A DNA stretch of 64,000 nt. Source: Elymus sibiricus. Taxonomy: Eukaryota; Streptophyta; Magnoliopsida; Poales; Poaceae. The translations under genes were made by a program, and so were the position numbers. The stretch covers positions 237,313,904-237,377,903 of the forward strand of contig CM077674.1 of assembly GCA_039707655.1 (NCBI GenBank). The letters are read 5' to 3'. Of this stretch, positions 10,470 to 22,856 are shown one piece after another (position 1 is the stretch's first letter; every line of letters begins with the position of its first letter). Below the pieces are notes generated by a model. It worked only from the letters and a program-made list of their open reading frames with translations, had not been told where the DNA came from and did no database searches.

Positions 10470-12215
10470 TGTTGGGGAACGAAGCATGCAATTTCAAAAA
10501 AATTCCTACGCTCACGCAAGATCTATCCATGGAGATGCATCGCTACAAGAGGGGGAGTGTGTCTACGTACCCTCATAGACCGTTAGCGGAAGCGTCTCAC
10601 GATGCGGTTGATGTAGTCGACCTTTCTTCGAGATCCACCGATCGAGTACCGAACATACGGCACCTCCGAGTTCTACACACGTGCAGCTCGGTGACGTTCC
10701 TCACCTTCTTGATCCAGCAAGACGTCAAGGTAGTAGATGAGTTCCATCAGAACGACGGCGTGGCGATGGTGACAGTGAAGTAATCTCAGCAGGGCTTCGC
10801 CTAAGCTCTCCGAAAATATGACCGAGGGTGTAAACGGTGGACGGGGGCGCCGCACACGGCTTGGAACAATTGGTGTGTACTATTGGGGCACCCCCCTCCA
10901 TATATAAAGGAGGGAGGGGAGGAGACAGCCAAGGGCTGCGCCCTAGGGGGGTCCGAATCCCCCTAGGGTTCCCCCTTGTGGCGGTGCCCCCCAATCCTAC
11001 TCCTACTAGGAGTAGGGAAGGAAGGGGGAAGGAGAAGGAAAGGGGGGTCGGCCCCCCACCCCTAGCCCAATTCGGATCCACCAAAGGGGGGGCGCACCAG
11101 CCCCCTTGTGGGCTGGTGTTCCTCCCCTACATGGCCCATATGGCCCATGTAGCTCCCCGGGGGGTTCCGGTAACCCCTCCGGTACTCCGATAAATATCCG
11201 GAACCTTCCGGAACATTTCCGGTGTCCGAATACTTTCATCCAATATATCAATATTTACCTTTCGACCATTTCGAGACTCCTCGTCATGTCCGTGATCTCA
11301 TCCGGGACTCCGAACAACATTCGGTCACCAATTCACATAACTCATATAATACTAAATCATCATCGAACCTTAAGTGTGCGGACCCTACGGGTTCGGGAAT
11401 GATGTAGACATGACCGAGACGACTCTCCGGTCAATAACCAATAGCGGAACCTAGATGCTCATATTGGTTCCTACATATTCCACAAAGATCTTTATCGGTT
11501 GAACCTCATATGACAACATACGTTGTTCCCTTTGTCCGGCGGTATGTTACTTGCCCGAGATTCGATCGTCAGTATCTCAATACCTAGTTTAATCTCGTTC
11601 TCGGCAAGTCTCTTTACTCGTTCCGTAATATGTCATCTTGTAACTAACTCTTTAGTCACGGTGCTTGCAAGGCTTCTGTGATGCTGTATTACCAAGAGGG
11701 CCTAGAGATACCTTTTCGACAGACGGAATGACAAATCCCAATCTTGATCCATGCCAACTCAACAAATACTTTCGGAGATACCTGTAGTGCACCTTTATAA
11801 TCACCCAGTTACATTTTGACGTTTGATACACCCAAAGTATTCCTACGGTATCCGGGAGTTGCATGATCTCATGGTCGGAGGAACATGTATTTGACATAGT
11901 GAAAGTAGTAGCAACAAACTGAACGATGAAATGCTATGCTAACGGTTGGGTCAAGTCCATCACATCATTCTCCTAATGATGTGATCCCGTTATCAAATGA
12001 CAACTCATGTCTATGGTTAGGAAACCTTAACCATCTTTTGATCGACGAGCTAGTCTAGTAGAGGCATACTAGGGACACAGTATTTGTTTATATACCCACA
12101 CATTTATTTAGTTTCCGGTCAATACAATTCTAGCATGAATAATAAACCATTATCATGAACGGAGAAATATGATAATAAACACTTTATTAATTGCCTCTAG
12201 GGCATATTTCCAATA
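10470..12215 (-). repeat. 3' LTR of element A (1746 bp)
   Basis: On + it begins TGTTGGGGAACG and ends CATATTTCCAATA; the last CA has become TA. It aligns with 17254-18672 over its right 1.4 kb. In the last 715 bases I count about 24 differences (3.4%), suggesting insertion about 1.3 My ago at 1.3e-8 substitutions per site per year. Confidence 0.9.
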
Positions 12216-12229
12216 GTCTCCCACTTGCA
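12216..12229 (-). other. Polypurine tract of element A
   Basis: On minus, GCAAGTGGGAGAC directly precedes the 3' LTR. The same tract with one change (GCAAGTGGGAGTC) precedes the 3' LTR of element B at 45635, showing that A and B are related. Confidence 0.7.
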
Positions 12230-12239
12230 CTAGAGTCAA

Positions 12240-15050
12240 TTACATTGTAATGAATCTAACACCCATCGAGTTCTGGTGCTGATCATGTTTTGCTCGTGGA
12301 AGAGGTTTAGTCAACGGGTCTGCCACATTCAGATCCGTATGTACTTTGCAAATCTCTATGTCTCCATCCTTGATCAAATTCTGAATGGAGTTGAAGTGGC
12401 GCTTGATATGCTTGGTTCTCTTGTGAAACCTGGGCTCCTTTGCTATAGCAATTGCTCCAGTGTTGTCACATAAGATAGTCATTGGACCCGATGCACTAGG
12501 TATTACACCTAGATTGGATATGAATTCCTTCATCCAAACTCCTTCATGTGCTGCTTTGGAAGCAGCTATGTACTCCGCTTCGCATGTAGATCCCACCACG
12601 ACGCTCTGCTTGGAACTATACCAACTGACCGCTCCACCATTAAGAATAAATATGTATCCAGATTGTGACTTAGAGTCATCAAGATCTGTGTCAAAGCTAG
12701 CATCGACGTAACCCTGAACGATGAGCTCTTTATCACCTCCATAAACGAGAAACGTGTCCTTGGTCCTCTTCAGGTACTTCAGGATATTCTTGACCGTTGT
12801 CCAGTGATCTACTCCTGGATCACTTTGGTACCTTCCTACCAAACTAATGGCAAGGCACACATCAGGTCTGGTACACAGCATGGCATACATAATAGAGCCT
12901 ATGGCAGAAGCATAGGGGATGACACTCATCTTCTCTTTATCTTCTGCCATGGTCGGGCATTGAGTCTTACTCAATCTCACACCTTGCAATACAGGCAAGA
13001 AACCTTTCTTTGACTGATCCATTTTGAACTTCTTCAAAATCTTGTCAAGGTATGTGCTTTGTGAAAGTCCAATGAGGCGTCTTGATCTATCTCTATAGAT
13101 CTTGATGCCTAATATGTAAGCAGCTTCTCCAAGATCCTTCATTGAAAAACTTTTGTTCAAATAACCCTTTATGCTTTCCAGAAATTCTATGTCATTTCCC
13201 ATCAACAATATGTCATCCACATATAATATGAGAAATGCCACAGAGCTCCCACTCACTTTCTTGTAAATACAAGCTTCTCCATAAGTTTGTGTAAACCCAA
13301 ACGCTTTGATCACTTCATCAAAGCGAGTATTCCAGCTCCGAGATGCTTGCACCAGTCCATAGATGGATCGCTGGAGCTTGCATACTTTGTTAGCGCCTTT
13401 AGGATCGACAAAACCTTCCGGCTGCATCATATACATTTCTTCCTTAAGGAATCCATTAAAGAATGTTGTTTTGACGTCCATTTGCCAGATTTCATAATCA
13501 TAAAATGCGGCAATTGCTAACATACTTCTGACAGACTTTAGCATCGCTACGGGTGAGAAAGTCTCATCGTAGTCAATTCCTTGAACTTGATGATAACCTT
13601 TAGCAACAAGTCGATCTTTATAGATGGTGACATTACCATCAGCGTCCGTCTTCTTCTTGAAGATCCATTTATTTTCAATAGCTCGCCGTTCATCGGGCAA
13701 GTCTACCAAAGTCCACACTTTGTTCTCATACATGGATCCTATCTCGGATTTCATGGCCTCTAGCCATTTGTTGGAATCCGGGCTCGCCATTGCTTCTTCA
13801 TAATTCGTAGGTTCACCATTGTCTAACAACATGACCTCAGAGACAGGATTGCCGTACCAATCTGGCGCGGAATGTGTCCTGGTTGACCTACAAGGTTCAG
13901 TAGTAACTTGATCTGAAGCTTCATGATCATCATCATCAACTTCTTCTCTGGTCTGTGTCGGTGTCACAGAAATTTCTTTGTGTGGCGTACTACTATCTAG
14001 AGGAGGTACAATTACATCATCAAGTTCTACTTTCCTCCCACTCACTTCTTTCGAGAGAAATTCCTTCTCTAAAAAGGATCCATTCTTAGAAACGAATATT
14101 TTGCCTTCGGATCTGTGGTAGAAGGTGTACCCAACGGTCTCCTTTGGGTACCCTATGAATACACACTTATCTGCTTTGGGTTTGAGGTTATCTGGCTGAA
14201 GCCTTTTGACATAAGCATCGCATCCCCAAACTTTCAGAAACGACAGCTTACGTTTCTTGCCAAACCACAGTTCATATGGTGTCATCTCAACGGATTTTGA
14301 TGGTGCCCTGTTTAAAGTGAATGCAACTGTCTCTAATGCATAACCCCAAAAAGATAGTGGCAAATCGGTAAGAGACATCATAGAACGCACCATATCCAGT
14401 AGAGTACGATTACGACGTTCGGACACACCATTACGCTGTGGTGTTCCAGGTGGCGTGAGCTGTGAAACAATTCCACATTGTCTTAAGTGAGTGCCAAACT
14501 CGTAACTCAAATATTCTCCTCCACGATCAGATCGTAAGAACTTTATTTTCTTGTTACGATGATTCTCTACTTCACTCTGAAATTCTTTGAACTTTTCAAA
14601 TGTTTCAGACTTATGTTTCATCAAGTAGACATAACCATATCTACTCAAATCATCCATGAACGTGAGAACATAACGATATCCACCACATGCCTCAACACTC
14701 ATTGGACTGCATACATTGGTATGTATTATTTCCAACAAGTCGGTTGCTTGCTCCATTGTTCCGGAGAACGGAGTTTTAGTCATCTTGCCCATAAGGCGCG
14801 GTTCACATGTCTCAAATGATTCATAATCAAGTGATTCCAAAAGTCCATCTGCATGGAGTTTCTTCATGCGTTTAACACCGATATGACCTAAGTGGCAGTG
14901 CCACAAATATGTGGTACTATCATTATCAATTTTGCGTCTTTTGGCATCAATATTATGGATGTGAGTATCACCACGATCGAGATTCAACAAGAATAAACCA
15001 TTCACAAGTGGTGCATGACCATAAAAGATATTTTCATCAAAATAGAACAA
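12240..15050 (-). pseudogene. Integrase-RT-RNase H of element A (936 codons open)
   Basis: The longest frame in the window. Residues about 50-90 hold the integrase zinc-binding region (WHCHLGHIGVKRM) but the CxxC pair reads CEPR, so one cysteine is lost (codon 14796-14798). The integrase core has HTNVCSP at 110-116: the first catalytic aspartate is asparagine (AAT at 14715-14717); D175 (RSDRGGEY) and E211 (GVSERRNRT) remain. RT shows QMDVKTTFFNG (523-533) and YVDD (610-613). RNase H has YVDASFD, STCEAEYIAAS and ends LNVADPLTKPL. The frame is out of phase with the upstream Gag-protease because of a shift near 15040. RT could still fold; integrase should be inactive. Confidence 0.9.
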
Positions 15051-16211
15051 CCATTATTCTCTGTTTTAAATGAATAACCGTCTCGCAATAAACAAGATCC
15101 AGATATAATGTTCATGCTCAACGCAGGCACCAAATAACAATTATTTAGGTTCATAACTAATCCCGAGGGTAGATGTAGAGGTAGCGTGCCGACGGCGATC
15201 ACATCAACTCTTGAACCGTTCCCGACGCGCATCGTCACCTCGTCCTTAGCCAATCTTCATTTATTCCGTAGCTCTTGTTTCGAGTTACAAATATGAGCAA
15301 CCAAACCAGTATCAAATACCCAGGTGCTACTACGAGCATTTGTCAGGTACACATCAATAACATGTATATCAAATATACCTTTGTTGACGTTGCCAGCCTT
15401 CTTATCTGCCAAGTACTTGGGGCAGTTCCGCTTCCAGTGACCAGTCCCCTTGCAGTAGAAACACCCAGTCTCGGGTTTGGGTCCAGACTTGGGTTTCTTC
15501 ACAGGAGCAGCAACTGTTTTGCCATTCTTCTTGAAGTTCCCATTCTTTCCCTTACCCTTCTTGAAACTAGTGCCCTTCTTCACCATCAACACTTGATGCT
15601 CTTTCTTGACTTCAACCTTCGCTGCTTTAAGCATAGCGAAGAGCTCAGAAATTGTCTTGTTCATTCCTTGCATATTATAGTTCATCACGAAGCCCTTATA
15701 GCTTGGTGGCTGTGATTGGAGAATTCTGTCAATAACCGAATCATCTGGAAGATTAACTCCCAACTGAGTCAAGCGGTTATGCAACCCAGACATCTTGAGT
15801 ATATGCTCACTGACAGAACTATTCTCCTCCATCTTACAGCTGAAGAACTTATCGAAGACATCATATCTCTTGATCCGGGCATTGGCCTGAAAAACAAGTT
15901 TCAGCTCTTGGAACATCTCATATGCTCCATGGTGCTCAAAACATCTTTGGAGCCCCGGTTCTAAGCCGTAAAGCATGGCACACTGAACTATCGAGTAGTC
16001 ATCTTTCTTTGACTAACAGATGTTCATAACATCTGCTGTCGAACCTGCAGGGGGCGCGGCACCCAGCGGTGCATCAAGGACAAGCCTTCTGTGCAGCAAT
16101 GAGGATGATTCTCAGATTACGGACCCAGTCCGCATAGTTGCTTCCATCATCTTTCAACTTAGCTTTCTCTAGGAACGCATTAAAATTCAGTGGAACTACA
16201 GCGCGGGCCAT
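15002..16211 (-). pseudogene. Gag and protease of element A
   Basis: Translation probably began at MARAVVPLNFNAF (16211). A frameshift near 16080 and a TAG near 16014 break the start of Gag; the rest runs from 15976 with one TGA at 15257-15259 to 15002. The zinc knuckle CFYCKGTGHWKRNC is intact (CCHC). The protease motif reads WVFDTGLVAHICNS. Gag packages RNA in virus-like particles; protease matures it. The breaks make the copy non-autonomous. Confidence 0.85.
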
Positions 16212-17253
16212 TGATCTACAACATACAATTGCAAAGACAATTAAGACTATGTTCATGATAATTTAAGTTCAATTGATCAAATTACTTAAGAACTCCCACT
16301 TAGATTAACATCCCTCAAGTTGTCTAAGTGTAACATGATCCACGTCAAACTAATCCACGTCCGATCATCACGTGAGGTGGATCAGTCATCTATGGTGAAC
16401 ATCTTTCATGTTGATCATATCTACTATATGAATCATGTTCGACCTATCAGTCTCTTGTGTTCCGAGACCATGTATGTACATGCTAGGCTCGTCAAGTTTA
16501 ACCCAAGTATTCTGCATGTGTAAAACTGGCTTACACCTGTTGTATGCGAACGAAGAGTCTATCACACCCGATCATCACGTGGTGCTTCAAAACGTCGAAC
16601 CTTCGCAACGATGCACACTAAGGGAGAACACTTATCTTGAAATTTAGTGAAGGGATCATCTTATAATGCTACCATCGTCCTAAGCAAAATAAGATGCATA
16701 AAAGGATTAACATCACATGCAATTCAATATGTGACATGATATGGCCATCATCATCTTGTGCCTTTGATCACCATCTCCAAAGCACCATCATGATCTCCAT
16801 CGTCACCGTCTTGACACCTTGATCTTCATCATAGCGTCGTGGTCATCTCGCCAACTATTGCTACTACTACTACTGCTAACTCATAGCGGTAAAGTAAAGC
16901 ACTTACATAGCGTTGGCATTGCATACAATAAAGAGACAACCATAAGGCTCATGTCGGTTGCCGATAATTTACAAAACATGATCATCTCATACAACAACAT
17001 ATATCACATCATGTCTTGACCATATCACATCACAAGCATACCCTGCAAAAACAAGTTAGACGTCCTCTACTTTGTTGTTGCAAGTTTTACATGGCTGCTA
17101 CGAGTTTGCAAGAATCGTTCTTACCTACGCAAAACCACAATGTGTTATAGTGATTGCTTTTTGATCTTCTAAAAGAACCCTCTTCATTGAATCCGATTCA
17201 ACTAAAGTGAGAGAGACAGACACCCGCCAATCACCTTTATGCAACGAGTGCAC
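16212..17253 (-). other. Leader (5' untranslated region) of element A, 5' end deleted
   Basis: A non-coding region lies between the truncated 5' LTR and Gag. Its sequence is the standard leader of this copia group, and the block around 17041-17110 has a diverged counterpart in element B at about 50391-50460. The expected primer-binding site TGGCATC-type is missing: at about 17253 the leader joins LTR sequence that is 325 bases short of its end. Confidence 0.7.
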
Positions 17254-18672
17254 ATAGTCGCCTAAGCCCTCCGAAAATATGACCGAGGATGTAAACGGTG
17301 GAGGGGGGCGCCGCACATGGCTTGGAACAATTGGTGTGTACTATTGGGGCGCCCCCCTCCGTATATAAAGGAGGGAGGGGGAGGAGGCAGCCAAGGGTTG
17401 CGCCCTAGGGGGGGTCCGAATCCCCCTAGGGTTCCCCTTTGTGGCGCCCCCCATCCTACTCCTACTAGGAGTAGGGAAGGAAGGGGGAAGGGAGAAGGAA
17501 AGGGGGCCGGCCCCCCACCACTAGCCCAATTCGGATCCACCAAAGGGGGGTGCACCAGCCCCTTTGTGGGCTGGTGTTCCTCCCCTACATGGCCCATATG
17601 GCCCATGTAGCTCCCCGGGGGGTTCCGGTAACCCCTCCGATACTCCGATAAATATCTGGAACCTTCCGGAACATTTTCGGTGTCCGGATACTATCATCCA
17701 ATATATCAATCTTTACCTTTCGACCATTTTGAGACTCCTCGTCATGTCTGTGATCTCATCCGGGACTCCGAACAACATTCAGTCACCAATTCATATAACT
17801 CATATAATACTAAATCGTCATCGAACCTTAAGTGTGCGGACCCTACGGGTTCGGGAAGGATGTAGACATGACCAGACGATTCTCCGGTCAATAACCAATA
17901 GCGGAACCTGGATGCTCATATTGGTTCCTACATATTCCACAAAGATCTTTATCGGTTGAACCTCATATGACAACATACGTTGTTCCCTTTGTCCGGCGGT
18001 ATGTTACTTGCCCGAGATTCGATCATCGGTATCTCAATACCTAGTTTAATCTCGTTCCCGGCAAGTCTCTTTACTCGTTTCGTAATACGTCATCTTGTAA
18101 CTAACTCTTTAGTCACGGTGCTTGCAAGGCTTTTGTGATGCTGTATTACCGAGAGGGCCCAGAGATACCTTTCCGACAAACGGAATGACAAATCCCAATC
18201 TTGATCCATGCCAACTCAACAAACACTTTCGGAGATACCTATAGTGCACCTTTATAATCACCCAGTTACGTTGTGACGTTTGATACACCCAAAGTATTCC
18301 TACGGTATCCAGGAGTTGCATGATCTCATGGTCGGAGGAACATGTATTTGACATAGTGAAAGCAGTAGCAACAAACTGAACGATCAAATGCTATGCTAAC
18401 GGTTGGGTCAAGTCCATCACATCATTCTCCTAATGATGTGATCCCGTTATCAAATGACAACTCATGTCTATGGTTAGGAAACCTTAACCATCTTTTGATC
18501 AATGAGCTAGTCTAGTAGAGGCATACTAGGGACACAGTATTTGTTTATATATCCACACATGTATTTAGTTTTCGGTCAATACAATTCTAGCATGAATAAT
18601 AAACCATTATCATGAACGGAGAAATATGATAATCAACACTTTATTAATTGCCTCTAGGGCATATTTCCAACA
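17254..18672 (-). repeat. 5' LTR of element A, lacking its inner 325 bp
   Basis: It aligns with 10796-12215 (starting CGCCTAAGC(C/T)CTCCG) and ends TTTCCAACA at 18672, the intact outer end. The part matching 10470-10795 is absent. This deletion also removed the primer-binding site, so this copy cannot prime its own reverse transcription. Confidence 0.85.
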
Positions 18673-20362
18673 ACTGCCACAGTAGTTAGCCAAACGAGTG
18701 CGTGAACGAATTGTTGGTCGGTAACCTGGATTTTCGAGATCTTTGAGAATTAGGGCTGGATCAACGCGATTTGCCACACGAGGAAGAGCATTTCCATCAG
18801 CATATGTTGCTTCGTTTTCCTCAGATTCATCATCAGGATTGGCAATGGGGTTGCTATTTTGATTGTTGTTCGCATTCTGGATCGGAGGAGCATCAGGTGT
18901 TGCATTATCTTGCCGTGTTCTTCTTTGAACCAATGGAGCATCTTCATCGAAAGAATAAGAAACATTTCCTTCGACTGGTCTGACGTCACCAATGGCCATT
19001 TGCCTAATGGCTTCTGAGACAGGTGGTTCATCTATCACATTTGGCAGGTGCTCCTTTTTAGAGCCGTTAGATTCATTGAATCGCACATTTACTGTTTCCA
19101 TAACTTTCCCATGATGAGAGTTATAGACCTAATAAGTATGCGAGTTCGAACCATAACCAAGTAGAAAACCTTCATGTGCTTTAGGTGTAAACTTAGAGCT
19201 ATGATTCATGTCACGAATATACCAGGGTGCACCAAAAATGCGCATGTAAGAAACATTCGGTTTCTTGCGAGTGATAAGCTCATAGGAAGTTTTCTTTAGC
19301 AAGTTGTGAAGGAAAACACGATTGATAACATGACAAGCAGTGTTAATAGCATCATCCCAAAAGCGAATGGTAGTTTTGTACTCACTGAGCATTGTTCTTG
19401 CCATTTCAATGAGAGTTCTATTCTTTTGCTCAACGACTCCATTGTGTTGAGGAGTGTATGCGGCAGAGAACTCATGAGTGATACCATATTCATCGAGAAA
19501 AATCCTCAATGTGAGTATTTTTGAACTCAGTGCCATTATCACTTCTGACATGCTTGATGCGCACATCATATTCATTCTGAGCCTTCTTGGCGAATCTTTT
19601 GAAGATGTCTTGAGTCCATGTCTTGTCTTCAAGAAAGAATACCCAAGTGTATCAAGAGAAATCATCAACAATAACAAGCCCATAGTGACTGCCACCAAAG
19701 CTTGAGTAGTTTTGAGGTCCAAATAAATCCATATGAAGAATTTCCAGTGGTCTTGTAGTGGTCATGACTGTTTTTGATGAGTGATGCTTCTTGGCCAATT
19801 TCCTGTCCTCACATGCACCACAGAGACGATCTTTGTCAAATTTCATGTCAGGAATGCCACAAAGATAATTTTTCCTCATGAGATTCTGCAAATTTCTCAT
19901 ACCTGCATGACCAAGTATGTGGTGCCATAGCCAACCCTCTGTTACTTTTGCTAGCAGACAGGTTTGGACTGCAGGACCCTTTGAGAAATCCACAATATAC
20001 AGATCACCTTTTCTAATTCCTTCAAAGACGAAGGAATTATCAGAGGCCATGAACATGATGCACTTGGTGATGGAAAACAATACTAACATGCCAAGATCAC
20101 ATAGTTTGCCAACGGACATGAGATTGAATCCAAGAGACTGAACAAGCAAGACATCATCAATGTTCTTGTCCTTGGAGATGGCAATTTTACCTACTCCCAT
20201 TACCTTCCCTTTGTTGTTGTCACCAAAAGTGATGTACTTCTGAGATGAAGCAGTTAAGTTGGGGTCGACAAACAATGACTTGTCTCCCATCATATGACTA
20301 GTGCATTCACTATCCATGATCCATTCAGTACACCCGAAGACATAGTCCTGAAAGAAAATCAA
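18673..20362 (-). pseudogene. Protease and integrase of element C
   Basis: Segments 20362-19652, 19722-19129 and 19101-18673 in shifting frames. The protease motif reads WIMDSECTSHMMGD, where the DSG triad has glutamate for glycine (codon GAA at 20306-20308). Integrase shows HHILGHAGM and CGAC (zinc region), LHMDLFGP (first catalytic Asp), and GVVEQKNRTLIEMARTM (catalytic Glu). The last segment is the acidic, low-complexity linker between integrase and RT and stops exactly where A inserted. Confidence 0.8.
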
Positions 20363-20556
20363 GATTTCTTAACCACCCACATTTTTGCAGGTGGCTTCGA
20401 AACATATGAGAGTGCTAGATAGGAATTCTTTCGGAAAACACGTGAGTCACTGTTGTTATGAGCATGAGAGTAATCATGAGAATACACATTGAAATTTCAT
20501 CCTGGTGAGTGAGTATAGTGGTTTGACGAGGCATGCATGTATTCATTCTGTCGAGC

Positions 20557-22790
20557 TCATTCATGAGTGTAGCGGGCATCTTCTTCCTGCATGGTTAGTA
20601 ACACTTTGACAGGTAACACCTCGATGGTTTTCTTGTCTACCCAAATTGACTTCTTGGGAGGTCCATTCCTGCAGTTAGCTCCAACATAGCGAGCAACCAC
20701 CTCACCACGTTGGTTCTTGAACAACTTATAGTTATCAAGAGAATCATCATATGAGTATTCAGGAATGGGACAATTGTATCCTGAAAGTAATGCGGGGTCA
20801 AGCATTTTGCTCTTTGCAGGCACCCACACAGTGCGAAGATATTGATCTGTGTCCAGTAAGTGCCATTTTCATTCAATTTGCTTTCGAAACTGACACATTC
20901 TTTTCTGGGATTTTTGTGAAGAATGGATTTCTTCAGAACATCACATAGAGTATGATGTCCTTTGAGGGATTTGAACATTCCCGTCTGAAGAAGATTCTTC
21001 AACCTGGCATTTTCATTAGAAATAGATCCACTTTCCTCAACCGAGGGGTTAGCATTCATAGAGGATTCAACATTTGTCTCAGCATTGCTACGTTCAAGAC
21101 ATTTTATACAGGGAGGTATAAAAGCATCGGATTTCTACTTAAGTTGTTGGGTGAGAAGAGAATTTTCTCTGGTCAAGTCATCATGAGCTTCTCTCAGCGA
21201 CTCGAGTTCCTGTTTTCTCTTCAGGTACTCATAGGTCAATCTTTCATGGTCGGCCGAGAGAAAATCATGACGAGTTGTGAGTTCTTCCATTCGAGACTTA
21301 AGAGTGATGTGCTCTTCAGTTAGGGATTGGTTTTTCTCCATCTCCTCAACCAACAACCCTTCAAATTTTTTGAGAGTTTTCTCAAGCTTTTCAAGAGAGT
21401 TCTGTTGCTTCTTAGCAATCATGATAAGTTTAGCATGGTCATCCTCATCAGAAGAGAATTGATCACTGGAGTGAACCGAGTGACTTTTAGAAGATACCTT
21501 CTCTTTCACAGCTTTGGCCATAAAGCAGAAGGCAGGTGACTCATCGTCACTTGAGTAGTCTTTGAAGATATTTGTCGTAGGTTTTGTGGCACATGCTATG
21601 CCAGCCATGCCGGAGTCAGAATCTTCATCGGAATCAGCAACTTCATCGGAGTCTGAAGAAGCTTCTTCATCATAATCCATTTCCTTTCCAATGTATGCCT
21701 TGGCCTTCCAAGAAGTGTTTTTGTGGTTTGATGATGACTTCGAGGGGTTCTTCGATGATTTTGATGAGGACCTTGAGGAAGAGCTATCCTTCTTCTTGAA
21801 GAACTTCATGGATTTCTTCTTGTCATCGGAGTCCTAGTTCTTGCTCTTCATTTTTACTTTTGAGGGAGGTCCTGAGTCATATCTTCCACTTGCTCGAATC
21901 TCACCTTCCCAGAGTGGACAGTCAGAAATGAAGTGCCCTGGTTTCTTGCATTTGAACCAGGTGTATTCTCCACTTGGTTTGGGCTTTGAACTGCTTGAAC
22001 CTTTCTTCTGAAACTGATTTTTCTGTCGAAAATGCTTGAAGCGCTTGGTGACGAGAGCGAGGTCTTTACTGATCCTTTCTGGGTCATCCGAATCTTCTTC
22101 ACCATTGCCTTCAGAGGAAGATTCAGCCACAACTTTGAGTGCATGATTCTTTTTGTAACTTGAACCATAGGGATCTCTCTTTTCTTCTTCCTGTTCTTCA
22201 TGAGTGTTGAGCCTTTCCATGATATCAGCAGGGTTGAGGACTCTGAAGTCAGCGTGTTTGTGAATCATGAGAACAAGCGTGTCAAAGGAACAGTCAAGGG
22301 ACCAGAGCAACTTCTTCACAACTTCATGGTCAGTGATGTCCTTTGCACTGAAGCCTTGAAATTCATTCGCGATGTCGCTCAAGCGGTCAAAGGTATGTTG
22401 GCAGATCTCATTTCCAATCCTTTGGAACCGATTGTACTTAGCATGAAGAGTATCAATGCAAGCTTCTTTCTGGGTGGAAACACCTTCGTTGATTTTATCA
22501 AGAACATCCCATAAGTCTTTTGATGTTTCACACTGACGATAGCGAAGGAATTAAGCTCGAGAAAGATGACCACCAATTTCATCTTTGGCCTAGGCATCCA
22601 GCCGAATGAGTTTCTTCCCTTGATTAGTGGGAACCTGGGTAATCTCAATGGTGAATCCATTCTGCACCACGCTCCACATTTCTTCATCAATTGCTCTGAG
22701 ACGAATCTCCATCTTCTCCTTCCAGAAGGGATAATCCATCCCATCGAAGATGGGGATCTTGAGATGCGATTTGTAACTCACTAAAGACAT
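20557..22790 (-). pseudogene. Gag of element C with zinc knuckle and coiled coil
   Basis: It starts at MSLVSYKSHLKIPIFDGMDY (22790). A TAG at 22590-22592 and frameshifts follow. The knuckle CKKPGHFISDC is visible in the 22382-21834 segment, giving most of a CCHC. After a TAG at 21834 the frame continues into a serine-rich basic stretch, an acidic stretch, then about 100 residues of heptad-like coiled coil (EKLEKTLKKFEGLLVEEMEK). This long layout is typical of SIRE/Maximus Gag. The part 20829-20557 is the tail near protease. Confidence 0.75.
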
Positions 22791-22838
22791 ACTTAAACTC
22801 CAAGGTTGTTAGACCAAAAAGAGCAGAGTCAAGGAATA

Positions 22839-22856
22839 CCTTGCTATGATACCAAT
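22839..22856 (-). other. Primer-binding site of element C
   Basis: On minus the bases after the LTR end read ATTGGTATCATAGCAAGG, matching the initiator tRNA-Met complement (TGGTATCAGAGC type) apart from a few bases. It fixes the inner border of the LTR. Confidence 0.75.

Larger units (their letters stand above)
10470..18672 (-). mobile_element. Element A: Angela-clade copia retrotransposon
   Basis: An 8.2-kb minus-strand element inserted in the integrase-RT linker of C. Flanks ACTAC (10465-10469) and ACTGC (18673-18677) match at 4 of 5 bases, consistent with an aged target duplication, and C coding sequence continues on both sides. It has two LTRs, polypurine tract, a long leader, Gag-protease and a long integrase-RT-RNase H frame. 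The 5' LTR has lost its inner end together with the primer-binding site. Similar to wheat BARE/Angela/Claudia families by recall. Confidence 0.9.
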
